Shown: piece by piece, positions 42,364 through 50,339 of the stretch
Numbering within the stretch: position 1 is the stretch's first letter
Layout: the number at the start of each line of letters is the position of its first letter
Assembly (NCBI RefSeq): GCF_000735605.1
Contig: NZ_JPKG01000008.1
Span: 45,138-109,137 of the forward strand
From: Allobosea sp. LC85
Lineage (GTDB): Bacteria > Pseudomonadota > Alphaproteobacteria > Rhizobiales > Beijerinckiaceae
Reading direction: 5' to 3'
DNA: 64,000 nt
The notes under the pieces: generated by a model
The model's database searches: none
Told to the model about the DNA's origin: nothing
Seen by the model: only the letters and a program-made list of their open reading frames with translations
Made by a program: the position numbers and the translations under genes

Positions 42364-42819
42364 TCAGAAATTCCACGCGAAGAGGCTGTAGGGCAGCTTC
42401 AGCCCCCAGACGAAGACCACGGCGGCGAAGAGCGACATCACCGCTGTCAGGACGACGACCTCCCGCGCCCTGAACTCGTGCCCGGCATAGGCCGCGATGA
42501 AGAACAGGGCGACGAGCGCCGGCACCAGGCCGAGCCGTTCGATCAGGAAACCGAAGAGCACGATCGAAAGCGTCAGCAGCGCGAGTGGCAGCCAGGCCCA
42601 GACGCCGTCGATCTCTGTGCCGCTGCGCACGCCCCTGACGAAGGTGACGATCCCGAAGCCGATCAGGATGAGGCTCAGGATGCGTGGAAAATAGCCCGGG
42701 CCCATCTCGATCGAGGTGCCGAACTTGTAGCCAAGCGCGATCGCGAACCCGATTGCGCCGAGGCCGATGAAGAGCAGGCCTGCCAGCGCGTCCTGGTTTC
42801 TGGTCAGATTTGATTTCAT
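42364..42819 (-). CDS. tctB: Tripartite tricarboxylate transporter small permease, TctB
   Basis: 151 residues, four membrane helices (about 12-30, 40-58, 72-105, 118-142), the size and layout of TctB. The segment GTSIEMGPGYFPRILSLILI is typical. ATG at 42819 is used; the frame remains open to 42855 but overlaps the small reading frame upstream. It partners TctA immediately downstream. Confidence 0.93.
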   Translation of the reverse strand: MKSNLTRNQDALAGLLFIGLGAIGFAIALGYKFGTSIEMGPGYFPRILSLILIGFGIVTFVRGVRSGTEIDGVWAWLPLALLTLSIVLFGFLIERLGLVPALVALFFIAAYAGHEFRAREVVVLTAVMSLFAAVVFVWGLKLPYSLFAWNF

Positions 42820-42929
42820 GGTCGATGTCCCCCGATGAAAGCGGGCTGGCGGCACGGATCAGAAGCCGGTGAGCTTCGCGGGACCGCCAGCACAGCCGCG
42901 CCCGATGCGAGGACATCGCGACGCTTCAT
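42816..42929 (-). pseudogene. Short reading frame with a Tat-like leader, probable truncated gene
   Basis: 37 codons from ATG at 42929 with GGGGAG upstream. MKRRDVLASGAAVLAVP is a twin-arginine-like signal start, but after about 17 residues the sequence becomes ordinary and stops at a TGA overlapping the tctB ATG. Either a remnant of a periplasmic protein gene (a binding protein would be expected here) or a translated leader. The remaining gap to 43018 holds no gene. Confidence 0.4.
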
Positions 42930-43017
42930 GACAGGGCTCCCCAGATGATCGCCGGCGGTTCTGTATGGGCCGGTCGTCGTGGAAAAGGGCGCCGGCGTGC
43001 CGGCGCCCGTCGCGCGT

Positions 43018-43986
43018 TCAGTCGGCGACCTTCACGTCCGCGGTCTTGATCACCTGCGTCCATTTCGGCACGTCGGACTTGATCAGGGCGCCGAACTCCT
43101 CGGCCGTGCCGCCGAGGGCTTCGGCGCCGGCTGCGCGCAGCTTTCCTTGCGTGTCCGGCTGCTTGAGCACGCGGTTCAGCTCGGTGTTGAGGCGCGCGAC
43201 GATCGCGGCCGGCGTGCCGGCCGGGGCGGCGAGCCCCCACCAGGTCACGGCGTCGGAGTTCTTGATTCCGGCTTCATCGAAGGTCGGGACGTCGGGCAGA
43301 TCGGCGTCGCGCTTGGTCGCGAACAGGGCGATCGGGCGCAGCGCTCCTTCCTTGACCTGCGTCATCACGGAAGGCACCGACGAGATGTAGATATCGACGC
43401 GCCCGCCCATCAGGTCCGGCAGCGCCTGGGACGCGCCCTTGTAGGGCACATGCCGGAACTTCACGCTGGCGAGCTGCTGGAGCAATTCGCCGGCCAGATG
43501 CGAACTCGTGCCGACGCCGGGCGAGGCGAAGGTCATCTTGCCGCCCTTGGCCTTGGCTGCGGCGAGCAGGTCCTCGACCGTCTTCAGCGGCGAATCCTTG
43601 GCGACGACGAGCACCTGCGGCGCCGAGGCCGTGAGTCCGATCGGCGCGAAATCCTTGATCGGGTCGTAATTGGCCTTGCCGAGGATCGGGTTGATCACGA
43701 GGTTGGCGTTCTGCGCCAGGACGATGGTGTAGCCGTCGGCGGGCGCCTTGCCGGCGAGGCTCAGGCCGACGCTGCCGCCGCTGCCGGGTTTGTTGTCGGC
43801 CACGATCGTCCAGCCCGTCGCCTCGCCGAGCTTCTGGGCGATGACGCGGGCGACGACATCCGTACCCCCACCCGGTGGGAAGGGCACGATCATCCGGATA
43901 GCCTTGTCCGGATAGTTCTGCGCCTGCGCGCCCGAGGCCAGCGCGGATAACGCCAGCCCTGCGAGTACCTTGTAGACAATCCTCAT
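43018..43986 (-). CDS. Bug/TctC-family periplasmic binding protein
   Basis: 322 residues with signal peptide (1-22, ending GAQAQ), then YPDKAIRMIVPFPPGGGTDV, NKPGSGGSVG and HVPYKGASQALPDLMGG, all typical of Bug/TctC proteins. GGGAGGA precedes the ATG. It sits upstream of tctB and tctA on the same strand and is their likely cognate receptor. The ligand is a carboxylate of unknown identity. Confidence 0.93.
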   Translation of the reverse strand: MRIVYKVLAGLALSALASGAQAQNYPDKAIRMIVPFPPGGGTDVVARVIAQKLGEATGWTIVADNKPGSGGSVGLSLAGKAPADGYTIVLAQNANLVINPILGKANYDPIKDFAPIGLTASAPQVLVVAKDSPLKTVEDLLAAAKAKGGKMTFASPGVGTSSHLAGELLQQLASVKFRHVPYKGASQALPDLMGGRVDIYISSVPSVMTQVKEGALRPIALFATKRDADLPDVPTFDEAGIKNSDAVTWWGLAAPAGTPAAIVARLNTELNRVLKQPDTQGKLRAAGAEALGGTAEEFGALIKSDVPKWTQVIKTADVKVAD

Positions 43987-44035
43987 GATCGTTTCCTCCC
44001 GGTTGTTTCTGTTTGCCCGGCTTCGTGCGCCAGGT

Positions 44036-45040
44036 TCATTCGGCAGCGAGTTCCGTCAACCTTGCCAGGCTGCGTGAATCCGGTGCGTTGCCGTCCAGCA
44101 CCGAAATGACGTGCTGGGCGGCGATCTCCGCCATGGCCCCGGCCGAGCCCTGCGTCACCCCGGCGATATGCGGGGTCGTGATCAGGTTGGGCAGCGTCCA
44201 GAGCGGGCTGTCCTTGGCCGGCGGTTCCAGCGCGAAACTGTCGAGGCCGGCGCCGGCAATCCTGCCTTCCAGCAGGGCCGCGCAGAGCGCCGGCTCGCTG
44301 ATCAGGCCGCCGCGCGCCGTGTTGACGACGAAGGAGGTCGGCTTCATCAGGCGCAAGCGCCGCTCATCCAGCAGGTTTCGTGTCGCACTGGTCAGCGGGC
44401 AATGCAGGCTGACGATGTCGGCTTCCCCAAGCAGGCTATCGAGGTCGCGATCGCCGCTCTTGTCGAATTGCGCAATCTCGCGCTGGGCATGGGGGTCGTG
44501 CATGATGACGGTCATGCCGAGGCCCGTGGCGATCCCTGCGACCTGCTGGCCGATCGAGCCGAAGCCGACCAGGCCCATCACCGTGCCGATGATGTCGCGC
44601 CCGAGGAAGGTGGGCTTCGGCCACTCGCCGCTCTTCACCGCCTGATCGAGACGCGGAATGTCCTTCAGCAAGGTCAACGCCAGCGCGATCGTGTGCTCGG
44701 CTACGGCGCGCGAGTTCGAGCCCATGGCGCGGATGACGGGGATATTGCGCGCGGCGGCTGCGTGCAGGTCGATATTGTCGACGCCGACGCCGTGCTTGGC
44801 GATGACCTGCAGCCGGGACGATGCGGCGATGACCGCCTCGTCGACCCGTCCCTGCCGGACGATCAGCGCATCGACCTGCAGTTCGGCGACACGCTGCGCG
44901 ACGAACTCCGTGGGGGCGTAGGCGGGCGAGAAGAAGACGTCCACGTCATGGGCGTTGAGAAGATGGATGGCGCCATCGGCCAGCCGGTCATGCGTGACAA
45001 GCACACGTCTGCCACGCGTGGCGACATGGGAATCGGTCAT
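44036..45040 (-). CDS. D-isomer-specific 2-hydroxyacid dehydrogenase
   Basis: 334 residues. NAD-binding motif VGFGSIGQQVAG, substrate-binding GVGVDNID and catalytic Arg/His segments NTARGGLI and TTPHIAGVT. The enzyme interconverts 2-oxo acids and D-2-hydroxy acids. GAGGAAA lies upstream of the ATG. It is the first gene of the minus-strand unit with the Tct transporter and RraA protein, so it probably oxidises or reduces the imported acid. Confidence 0.92.
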   Translation of the reverse strand: MTDSHVATRGRRVLVTHDRLADGAIHLLNAHDVDVFFSPAYAPTEFVAQRVAELQVDALIVRQGRVDEAVIAASSRLQVIAKHGVGVDNIDLHAAAARNIPVIRAMGSNSRAVAEHTIALALTLLKDIPRLDQAVKSGEWPKPTFLGRDIIGTVMGLVGFGSIGQQVAGIATGLGMTVIMHDPHAQREIAQFDKSGDRDLDSLLGEADIVSLHCPLTSATRNLLDERRLRLMKPTSFVVNTARGGLISEPALCAALLEGRIAGAGLDSFALEPPAKDSPLWTLPNLITTPHIAGVTQGSAGAMAEIAAQHVISVLDGNAPDSRSLARLTELAAE

Positions 45041-45130
45041 CGATGCGTTTCCTCATGGCGCCGTGTGGTCTCGGTCCCGGCGCTTCACCAGCACTATTGA
45101 CCGACAGGCGATCGCTCGTATGCTGAAATA

Positions 45131-45158
45131 ATGACATATATCGATGATCTTCTGTCAT
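45131..45158. promoter_or_regulatory. Inverted repeat in the dehydrogenase/LysR intergenic region
   Basis: ATGACA (45131-45136) and TGTCAT (45153-45158) form an inverted repeat that reaches the lysR start codon; a GCGATCGC palindrome lies 15 bp to the left (45108-45115). One or both may be the LysR binding site for autoregulation and control of the divergent operon. Confidence 0.4.
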
Positions 45159-46059
45159 GAAACATCCGATCGACGGGGTCGAGGCGTTCATCCAGATCGC
45201 GGAGCTCGGCAGCTTCAACAAGGCGGCCGAGAAGCTGCATGTGACCCAGACCGGGCTGACGCGCCGCATCCAGCGGCTCGAGAGCCATGTCGGCCTCAAA
45301 CTGCTCGACCGGACGACCCGCACCGTGGCGCTGACGAGCATCGGCCGGGAGTTCCTGCCGGAGGCCAAGCGCATGGTCGATGAGGTCGACCGGTCCTTCG
45401 ATCGGCTGAAGACGATTTCGCGCTTTTCGACAGGGGACATCGCGATCGCCTCGGTGCCGTCGCTGATGTATGGGCGCCTGCCCCGCATCCTGCGGACCTA
45501 CGCGGCACAGCATCCGCATAACCGCGTCGAGATTCTCGACCGGACCAGCATTCTCGTCATCGAGGCGGTGCGCCGACGCCAGGCGGAGTTCGGCCTGCAC
45601 GTGCAGCCGCCGAACCAGCCGGACCTCCATAACGAGATTCTGGTCCGTGACCCCTTCGTCGCCTATTGCCGGAACGACCACCCGCTGGCGGCGCGGCCTG
45701 CCATAGCCTGGGCGGAACTTGCCGATTTCGACCTGATCACGCTCGGCGGCAGCAGCGGCAACAGATTGCTGATGGAGGCCCAGCTCGCCCGCTCGGGCAT
45801 CGATGTCAGGACCAAGTTCGTCGTCGAGTATTTTTCAAGCGCGATCGGGCTGGCGTCCGAGGGCCTGGGCGTGGCGATCCTCGTGGCCTCCATCGTCGAG
45901 AACCTGCGCCCGGACCTGGCACAGATCCCGTTGGTGGACCCGGTCATCGACCGGCCGGTCTCGGTGATCCGGCGGCGCGGGGAAACGCTGACCCCGGCGG
46001 CACAGGCTCTCTACAACCTGATCGCGCGCGACCTTGGCCCTCTCGGGCCCGGGCCGTGA
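45157..46059 (+). CDS. LysR-family transcriptional regulator
   Basis: 300 residues: N-terminal helix-turn-helix (FIQIAELGSFNKAAEKLHVT, LTRRIQRLESHVGLKLLDRT) and a C-terminal effector-binding domain. It is divergent from the 2-hydroxyacid dehydrogenase/tct operon and most likely activates it in response to the transported acid. The last 330 bp of the gene are present a second time at 52128-52461 as a promoterless fragment, and these two copies bracket the nir gene cluster. Confidence 0.93.
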   Translation: MKHPIDGVEAFIQIAELGSFNKAAEKLHVTQTGLTRRIQRLESHVGLKLLDRTTRTVALTSIGREFLPEAKRMVDEVDRSFDRLKTISRFSTGDIAIASVPSLMYGRLPRILRTYAAQHPHNRVEILDRTSILVIEAVRRRQAEFGLHVQPPNQPDLHNEILVRDPFVAYCRNDHPLAARPAIAWAELADFDLITLGGSSGNRLLMEAQLARSGIDVRTKFVVEYFSSAIGLASEGLGVAILVASIVENLRPDLAQIPLVDPVIDRPVSVIRRRGETLTPAAQALYNLIARDLGPLGPGP

Positions 46060-46063
46060 CGGG
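45730..46063 (+). repeat. Left direct repeat (end of lysR), copy A
   Basis: 334 bp from GACCTGATCACGCTCGG to GGGCCGTGACGGG match 52128-52461 with 11 differences by my count (about 97 percent) and no indels. Copy A is the 3' end of an intact gene, so it is the source. Similarity resumes at 46116-46200 versus 52536-52620. Confidence 0.9.
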
Positions 46064-46115
46064 GATGCGGTTCGTGCGGTACGCGTCCGTACGATCCCAC
46101 CGCTCGTAAAACTCT

Positions 46116-46200
46116 GATTGGCGCGCATGACGGCGCGGTAGCTCGCCTGATCGCGCCAGTAGCCGCGCTTGGGGCTTCCGCTTCCGCAGCGGCGAGCTGC
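46116..46200 (-). pseudogene. Short mosaic relic of gntR and ECF sigma genes
   Basis: 46116-46150 matches the FCD region of gntR (ATTGGCGCGCATGA then GCGCGGTAGCTCGCCTG). 46151-46200 resembles the inside of the ECF sigma gene (CGCGCCA, then GGGGCTTCCGCTTCCGC and GGCGAGC). The same junction between the two source genes occurs at 52570/52571, so this is a shortened copy of the mosaic beyond copy B. Confidence 0.7.
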
Positions 46201-46445
46201 TACACGAGAAGCGGGTCCGCCATCTCGGAATGTTCAATCATGCGATCGAGAGCAAACTGCGCGGACGTGATCTTGGCCCGCGAACCGGTGCTGGAGAGGA
46301 AGCGAGCAAATCCGTCGCGGAATGACGCTCGCCGCGGGAGCGCATTGCTCAATATTTCGCCGCGCGTTGCCCAAATAGTTTCCCGTTCGCCTCCCCGCAT
46401 TCTGAAAAATTGTCGAATTTGAAATCGTCGCGCTCGCCCCGGGGC

Positions 46446-46462
46446 TTGGCACGGATCTTGTT
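46446..46462 (+). promoter_or_regulatory. nirB: Sigma54-type promoter for the nir operon
   Basis: TTGGCACGGATCTTGTT matches the -24/-12 consensus (TGGCACG, 4 nt, TTGCW) except for T instead of C in the -12 element. Transcription would start about position 46472, just before the leader hairpins. Sigma54 control fits nitrogen assimilation via NtrC. Confidence 0.65.
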
Positions 46463-46477
46463 TAGGGTGCGGCGTTC

Positions 46478-46543
46478 CGCTGCAACGAGGCAGCGCCATT
46501 CCTGAGGCTCGACTGCGCAGCGCCGCGCGATCCAGCCAGGATC
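46478..46543 (+). ncRNA. ANTAR-type antiterminator leader RNA of nirB
   Basis: Hairpin P1 (46478-46495) has stem CGCTGC/GCAGCG and hexaloop AACGAG. Hairpin P2 (46514-46529) has stem TGCGC/GCGCG and hexaloop AGCGCC. Both loops have A at position 1 and G at position 4, the known signature of RNAs bound by ANTAR proteins such as NasT/NasR. A GATCC/GGATC stem (46529-46543) followed by a T-containing tail overlaps the last base of P2 and could be the terminator. The gene for the ANTAR protein is not in the window. Confidence 0.65.
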
Positions 46544-46564
46544 TCTCTTGCATTTTGGATTTCC

Positions 46565-49027
46565 ATGGCCAAGCAATCGCTTGTTGTGGTGGGCAACGGC
46601 ATGGCGCCCGGTCGGGCGCTGGAGAAACTGTTCGAGGCCGCCCCAGACGCCTACAAGGTAACGGTCTTCAACGCCGAGCCGCGCGTCAACTACGACCGCA
46701 TCATGCTCTCGCCGGTGCTAGCCGGAGAGAAGAGCTATGAGGACATCGTCATCCACGGCGACGGCTGGTACATCAAGCACGGCGTGACCCTGTACAAGGG
46801 CCACAAGATCGTCGCGATCGATCGTGACGCGAAGACCGTGACGTCCGAACATGGCGAGACGGTTGCCTATGACAAGCTGATCGTCGCCACCGGTTCGAGC
46901 CCGATCATCATTCCCGTGGCGGGTCATGACCTGCCGGGCGTGCTGACCTATCGCGATCTCGACGACGTCCACGCGATGATGGTCGCAGCCAAGCCGGGCG
47001 CACGCGCCGTGGTGATCGGCGGCGGCCTGCTCGGGCTGGAGGCCGCGGCGGGGCTGCAGATGCAGGGCATGGATGTCACCGTGCTGCATCTGATGCCGAC
47101 GCTGATGGAGCGCCAGCTCGACGGGGCGGCGGGCTATCTGCTGCAGCGCTCGCTCGAAAGCCGCGGCATCCGCGTTCACTGCAAGGCGAACACGCAGGAG
47201 ATCGTCGGCGAGAAGCGCGTCACCGGCGTGCGCCTCGACGACGGCACACTCTATCCCGCGGATATCGTCGTGATGGCCGTCGGCATCCGGCCGAGTGCCG
47301 GCCTCGCCAAGGATGCCGGACTTGCCGTCAGCCGCGGCATCGTCGTCGCGCCGGACATGCGCACCTCCGATCCAGACATCTTCGCGCTCGGCGAGTGCGC
47401 GGAAGCCTCCGGCCAGGTCTTCGGCCTGGTCGCGCCGCTCTACGAGATGGCCGGCGTCCTGGCGCAGAACCTGCTCGGTGGCACGGCGGAGTTCCATCCA
47501 TCGGCGACCGCGACCAAGCTCAAGGTCACCGGCATCGACCTCTATTCGGCCGGCGATTTCACCGAAGCCAAGGACCGCGAAGAGATCGTGCTGCGCGATC
47601 CGACGCGCGGCGTCTACAAGCGCCTCGTGCTGAAGGGCAACCGCATCCTCGGCGCCGTGCTGTATGGCGACGTCGCCGACGGCGCCTGGTTCTTCGACAT
47701 GATCAAGCGCGAGGTCGACGTCTCCGAGATGCGCGAGACGCTGATCTACGGGCAGGGCTACCAGGGTGGCAGCGCGCTCGACCCGCTGGCGGCGGTCGCG
47801 GCCCTGCCGGACGAGGCCGAGATCTGCGGCTGCAACGGCGTCTGCAAGGGCAAGATCACCGGCACGATCAACGAGCTCGGCCTCAAGAGCCTCGACGAGG
47901 TCCGCGCGCACACCAAGGCCTCAGCCTCCTGCGGTTCCTGCACCGGCCTCGTCGAGCAGGTGATCAAGCTCACGATCGGCGATGCCTATAATCCCGCCGC
48001 GGTGCAGCCTATGTGCGGCTGCACCGAGCTCGGCCATGACGACGTCCGCCGCCTGATCAAGGCCAAGGCGTTGAAATCGATCCCGGCCGTGATGCAGGAA
48101 CTCGGCTGGAAGAGCTCTTGCGGCTGCGCCAAATGCCGGCCGGCGCTGAACTACTATCTCGTCTGCGACTGGCCGGGCGAGTACGAGGACGACAGCCAGA
48201 GCCGCTACATCAACGAGCGCGTCCACGCCAATATCCAGAAGAACGGCACCTATTCGGTGGTGCCGCGCATGTTCGGCGGGCTGACCAGCGCCAAGGAGCT
48301 GCGCGCCATCGCCGATGTCGTCGACAGGTTCGCGATCCCGACGGTCAAGGTCACCGGTGGGCAGCGCATCGACCTGCTCGGCATCAGGAAGGAGGACCTG
48401 CCCGCCGTCTGGGCCGATCTCAACGCCGCCGGCATGATCTCAGGCGCCGCCTATGCCAAGGGCCTGCGCACGGTGAAGACCTGCGTCGGCTCGGAATGGT
48501 GCCGCTTCGGCACCCAGGATTCGACCGGGCTCGGGGTCAAGATCGAGAAGTTCATGTGGGGCTCGTGGACACCGGCCAAGCTGAAGATGGCGGTCTCCGG
48601 CTGTCCGAGAAACTGCGCCGAAGCGACCTGCAAGGATATCGGCGTGATCTGCGTCGACTCCGGCTACGAGATCCATTTCGCCGGTGCCGCCGGGCTCGAC
48701 ATCAAGGGCACCGAGGTGCTCGGCCATGCCGCGACCGAAGAGGAGACGATCGAGATCGTCGCCGCCCTGACCCAGCTCTATCGCGAGCAAGGCCGCTATC
48801 TCGAGCGCGTCTACAAATGGGCCAAGCGCGTCGGCATCGACAGCGTCAAGGCGGCGATCATGGACGATACCGAGCGACGCCGCGCCCTGTTCGAGCGCTT
48901 CGTCGCCAGCCAGAGCTATGTCCAGACCGATCCCTGGGCGGAACGCGTCGCCGGCAAGGACGCGCACGAATTCGCGCCGATCTCCGCCTTCGGCGCGGCC
49001 CAGTTCGCCGAACGGAGGCCGTCATGA
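46565..49027 (+). CDS. nirB: Assimilatory nitrite reductase [NAD(P)H] large subunit
   Basis: 820 residues. N-terminal FAD/NAD oxidoreductase (VVVGNGMAPGRALE; VVIGGGLLGLEAAAGL), central BFD-like [2Fe-2S] region with CGCNGVCKG and CGSCTG (about 420-465) and a second CGCTELGH/CGCAKCRP pair, and a C-terminal siroheme/[4Fe-4S] domain with CVGSEWC (about 639) and CPRNC...C (about 680). It reduces nitrite to ammonium in the cytoplasm. The nirD start overlaps its stop. Leader RNA and sigma54 promoter suggest nitrogen and nitrite control. Confidence 0.96.
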   Translation: MAKQSLVVVGNGMAPGRALEKLFEAAPDAYKVTVFNAEPRVNYDRIMLSPVLAGEKSYEDIVIHGDGWYIKHGVTLYKGHKIVAIDRDAKTVTSEHGETVAYDKLIVATGSSPIIIPVAGHDLPGVLTYRDLDDVHAMMVAAKPGARAVVIGGGLLGLEAAAGLQMQGMDVTVLHLMPTLMERQLDGAAGYLLQRSLESRGIRVHCKANTQEIVGEKRVTGVRLDDGTLYPADIVVMAVGIRPSAGLAKDAGLAVSRGIVVAPDMRTSDPDIFALGECAEASGQVFGLVAPLYEMAGVLAQNLLGGTAEFHPSATATKLKVTGIDLYSAGDFTEAKDREEIVLRDPTRGVYKRLVLKGNRILGAVLYGDVADGAWFFDMIKREVDVSEMRETLIYGQGYQGGSALDPLAAVAALPDEAEICGCNGVCKGKITGTINELGLKSLDEVRAHTKASASCGSCTGLVEQVIKLTIGDAYNPAAVQPMCGCTELGHDDVRRLIKAKALKSIPAVMQELGWKSSCGCAKCRPALNYYLVCDWPGEYEDDSQSRYINERVHANIQKNGTYSVVPRMFGGLTSAKELRAIADVVDRFAIPTVKVTGGQRIDLLGIRKEDLPAVWADLNAAGMISGAAYAKGLRTVKTCVGSEWCRFGTQDSTGLGVKIEKFMWGSWTPAKLKMAVSGCPRNCAEATCKDIGVICVDSGYEIHFAGAAGLDIKGTEVLGHAATEEETIEIVAALTQLYREQGRYLERVYKWAKRVGIDSVKAAIMDDTERRRALFERFVASQSYVQTDPWAERVAGKDAHEFAPISAFGAAQFAERRPS

Positions 49028-49383
49028 GCGCTCAGGCGAATGATGCCGGCCTTGTCGACTGGATCGTCGTCGGGCGCACCGACGAGGTCCCGTCGCGCGG
49101 CGCCCGCGTCGTCAGAGCCCCCAGCGGCGACATCGCGATCTTCCGGACGACCGAAGGGGCGATCTTCGCATTACGCGACCGCTGCCCGCACAAGGGCGGG
49201 CCGCTGAGCCAGGGGATCGTCCATGGCGAGGCAGTGACCTGCCCCCTGCACAACTGGGTGATCTGCCTGAAGACCGGCGAGGCCCTGGGCGCTGACAAGG
49301 GCTGCACGCCGAAGATCCCGGTCCGGATCGAGGACGGCAAGGTTCTGCTGCCGGCCGCGGTGCTGGCAGCGGCGGCCGCCTGA
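49024..49383 (+). CDS. nirD: Assimilatory nitrite reductase small subunit
   Basis: 119 residues with a Rieske-type fold: C-P-H in RDRCPHKGGPLSQG and C-P-L-H in VTCPLHNWVI. The cluster motif is complete here (C-x-H plus C-x2-H), unlike the enterobacterial NirD, which lacks it. It is the partner of NirB and overlaps it by 4 bp (ATGA). In many alphaproteobacteria this gene is followed by nasA; here nirC follows instead. Confidence 0.94.
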   Translation: MSAQANDAGLVDWIVVGRTDEVPSRGARVVRAPSGDIAIFRTTEGAIFALRDRCPHKGGPLSQGIVHGEAVTCPLHNWVICLKTGEALGADKGCTPKIPVRIEDGKVLLPAAVLAAAAA

Positions 49384-49473
49384 ACGGAGCGCCGCGAGCA
49401 GCACCATTCCATCGAATTCGCGCCGGCATGCGCCGGCGCGCACCGTCTCACACAACGCTTCTGGGGAGCACAC

Positions 49474-50283
49474 ATGGCTTATCTCGTTCCATCCGAGTTC
49501 GTGACCAAGATGGTCGACGCCGGCGAATCCAAGATCTTCATGTCGACGCGCGACACGATCATCCGCGCGTACATGGCTGGCGCCATTCTCGCTCTCGCCG
49601 CCTGGTTCGCGATTACGATCATCGTGCAAACCGGGATTCCGCTCGCTGGAGCCATCCTGTTTCCGGTCGGCTTCTGCATGCTCTATCTATTCGGCTTCGA
49701 CCTGCTGACCGGCGTGTTCGTCCTGTGCCCGCTTGCCTTGATCGACAAGCGGCCGGGCGTGACCCTCAAAGGTGTGCTGCGCAACTGGGGGCTCGTGTTC
49801 CTCGGCAACTTCGCCGGCGCCTTCACCGCCGCGGTGATGGCGGCGATCGTCACCACCTTCGGCTTCTCAAAGGCGCCCGATAAGGTCGGCACCATGCTCG
49901 GTCACATCGGCGAAAGCCGCACGTTAGGCTACGCGTCGGCCGGCGCAGCCGGCATGTTGACGTTGTTCGTCCGCGGCATGCTCTGCAACTGGATGGTCTC
50001 GGCCGGCGTGGTCGGTGCCATGATCTCCACCACCGTTACGGGCAAGGTGCTCGCCATGTGGATGCCGATCATGCTGTTCTTCTTCATGACCTTCGAGCAT
50101 TCGATCGTGAACATGTTTCTGTTCCCCACGGGCCTGCTGCTGGGCGGGCAATTCACATGGTTCGACTACATCTTCTGGAACGAGATCCCGACCGTGGTCG
50201 GTAACCTCGTCGGCGGCCTGGCGTTCACCGGACTGACGCTTTACGCCACGCACATCCGCACCGCGAAGCGCGTCTTCGAGTAA
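49474..50283 (+). CDS. nirC: Formate/nitrite transporter family channel
   Basis: 269 residues, six membrane helices, with FNT signatures near GFDLLTGVFVLCPLALIDKR and GMLCNWMVSAGVV. GGGGAG lies before the ATG. The FNT channel probably imports nitrite (possibly formate) for the adjacent NirBD. It replaces the MFS nitrate/nitrite porter usual in this position, consistent with a cell that uses nitrite but has no nitrate reductase gene here. Confidence 0.9.
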   Translation: MAYLVPSEFVTKMVDAGESKIFMSTRDTIIRAYMAGAILALAAWFAITIIVQTGIPLAGAILFPVGFCMLYLFGFDLLTGVFVLCPLALIDKRPGVTLKGVLRNWGLVFLGNFAGAFTAAVMAAIVTTFGFSKAPDKVGTMLGHIGESRTLGYASAGAAGMLTLFVRGMLCNWMVSAGVVGAMISTTVTGKVLAMWMPIMLFFFMTFEHSIVNMFLFPTGLLLGGQFTWFDYIFWNEIPTVVGNLVGGLAFTGLTLYATHIRTAKRVFE

Positions 50284-50293
50284 GCAACGCGGC

Positions 50294-50320
50294 GGGCCTC
50301 GCCGCTTTGCGGCGGGGCCC
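50294..50320 (+). terminator. Strong hairpin between nirC and the phosphatase-kinase gene
   Basis: GGGCCTCGCCGC and GCGGCGGGGCCC form a 12-bp stem (one T-G pair) with a TTT loop, 10 nt after the nirC stop and 20 nt before the next start. No U-run follows, so it may act as an attenuator or mRNA stabiliser that reduces kinase expression relative to nirBDC. Confidence 0.65.
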
Positions 50321-50339
50321 CCGCAGGCCTGGCGTAACC

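Noticed and set aside
40369..42813. 814-codon open frame on the plus strand
   Set aside because: Antisense to rraA-like, tctA and tctB, full of Gln/Arg/His-rich low-complexity sequence; tctA on the other strand has clear family motifs.
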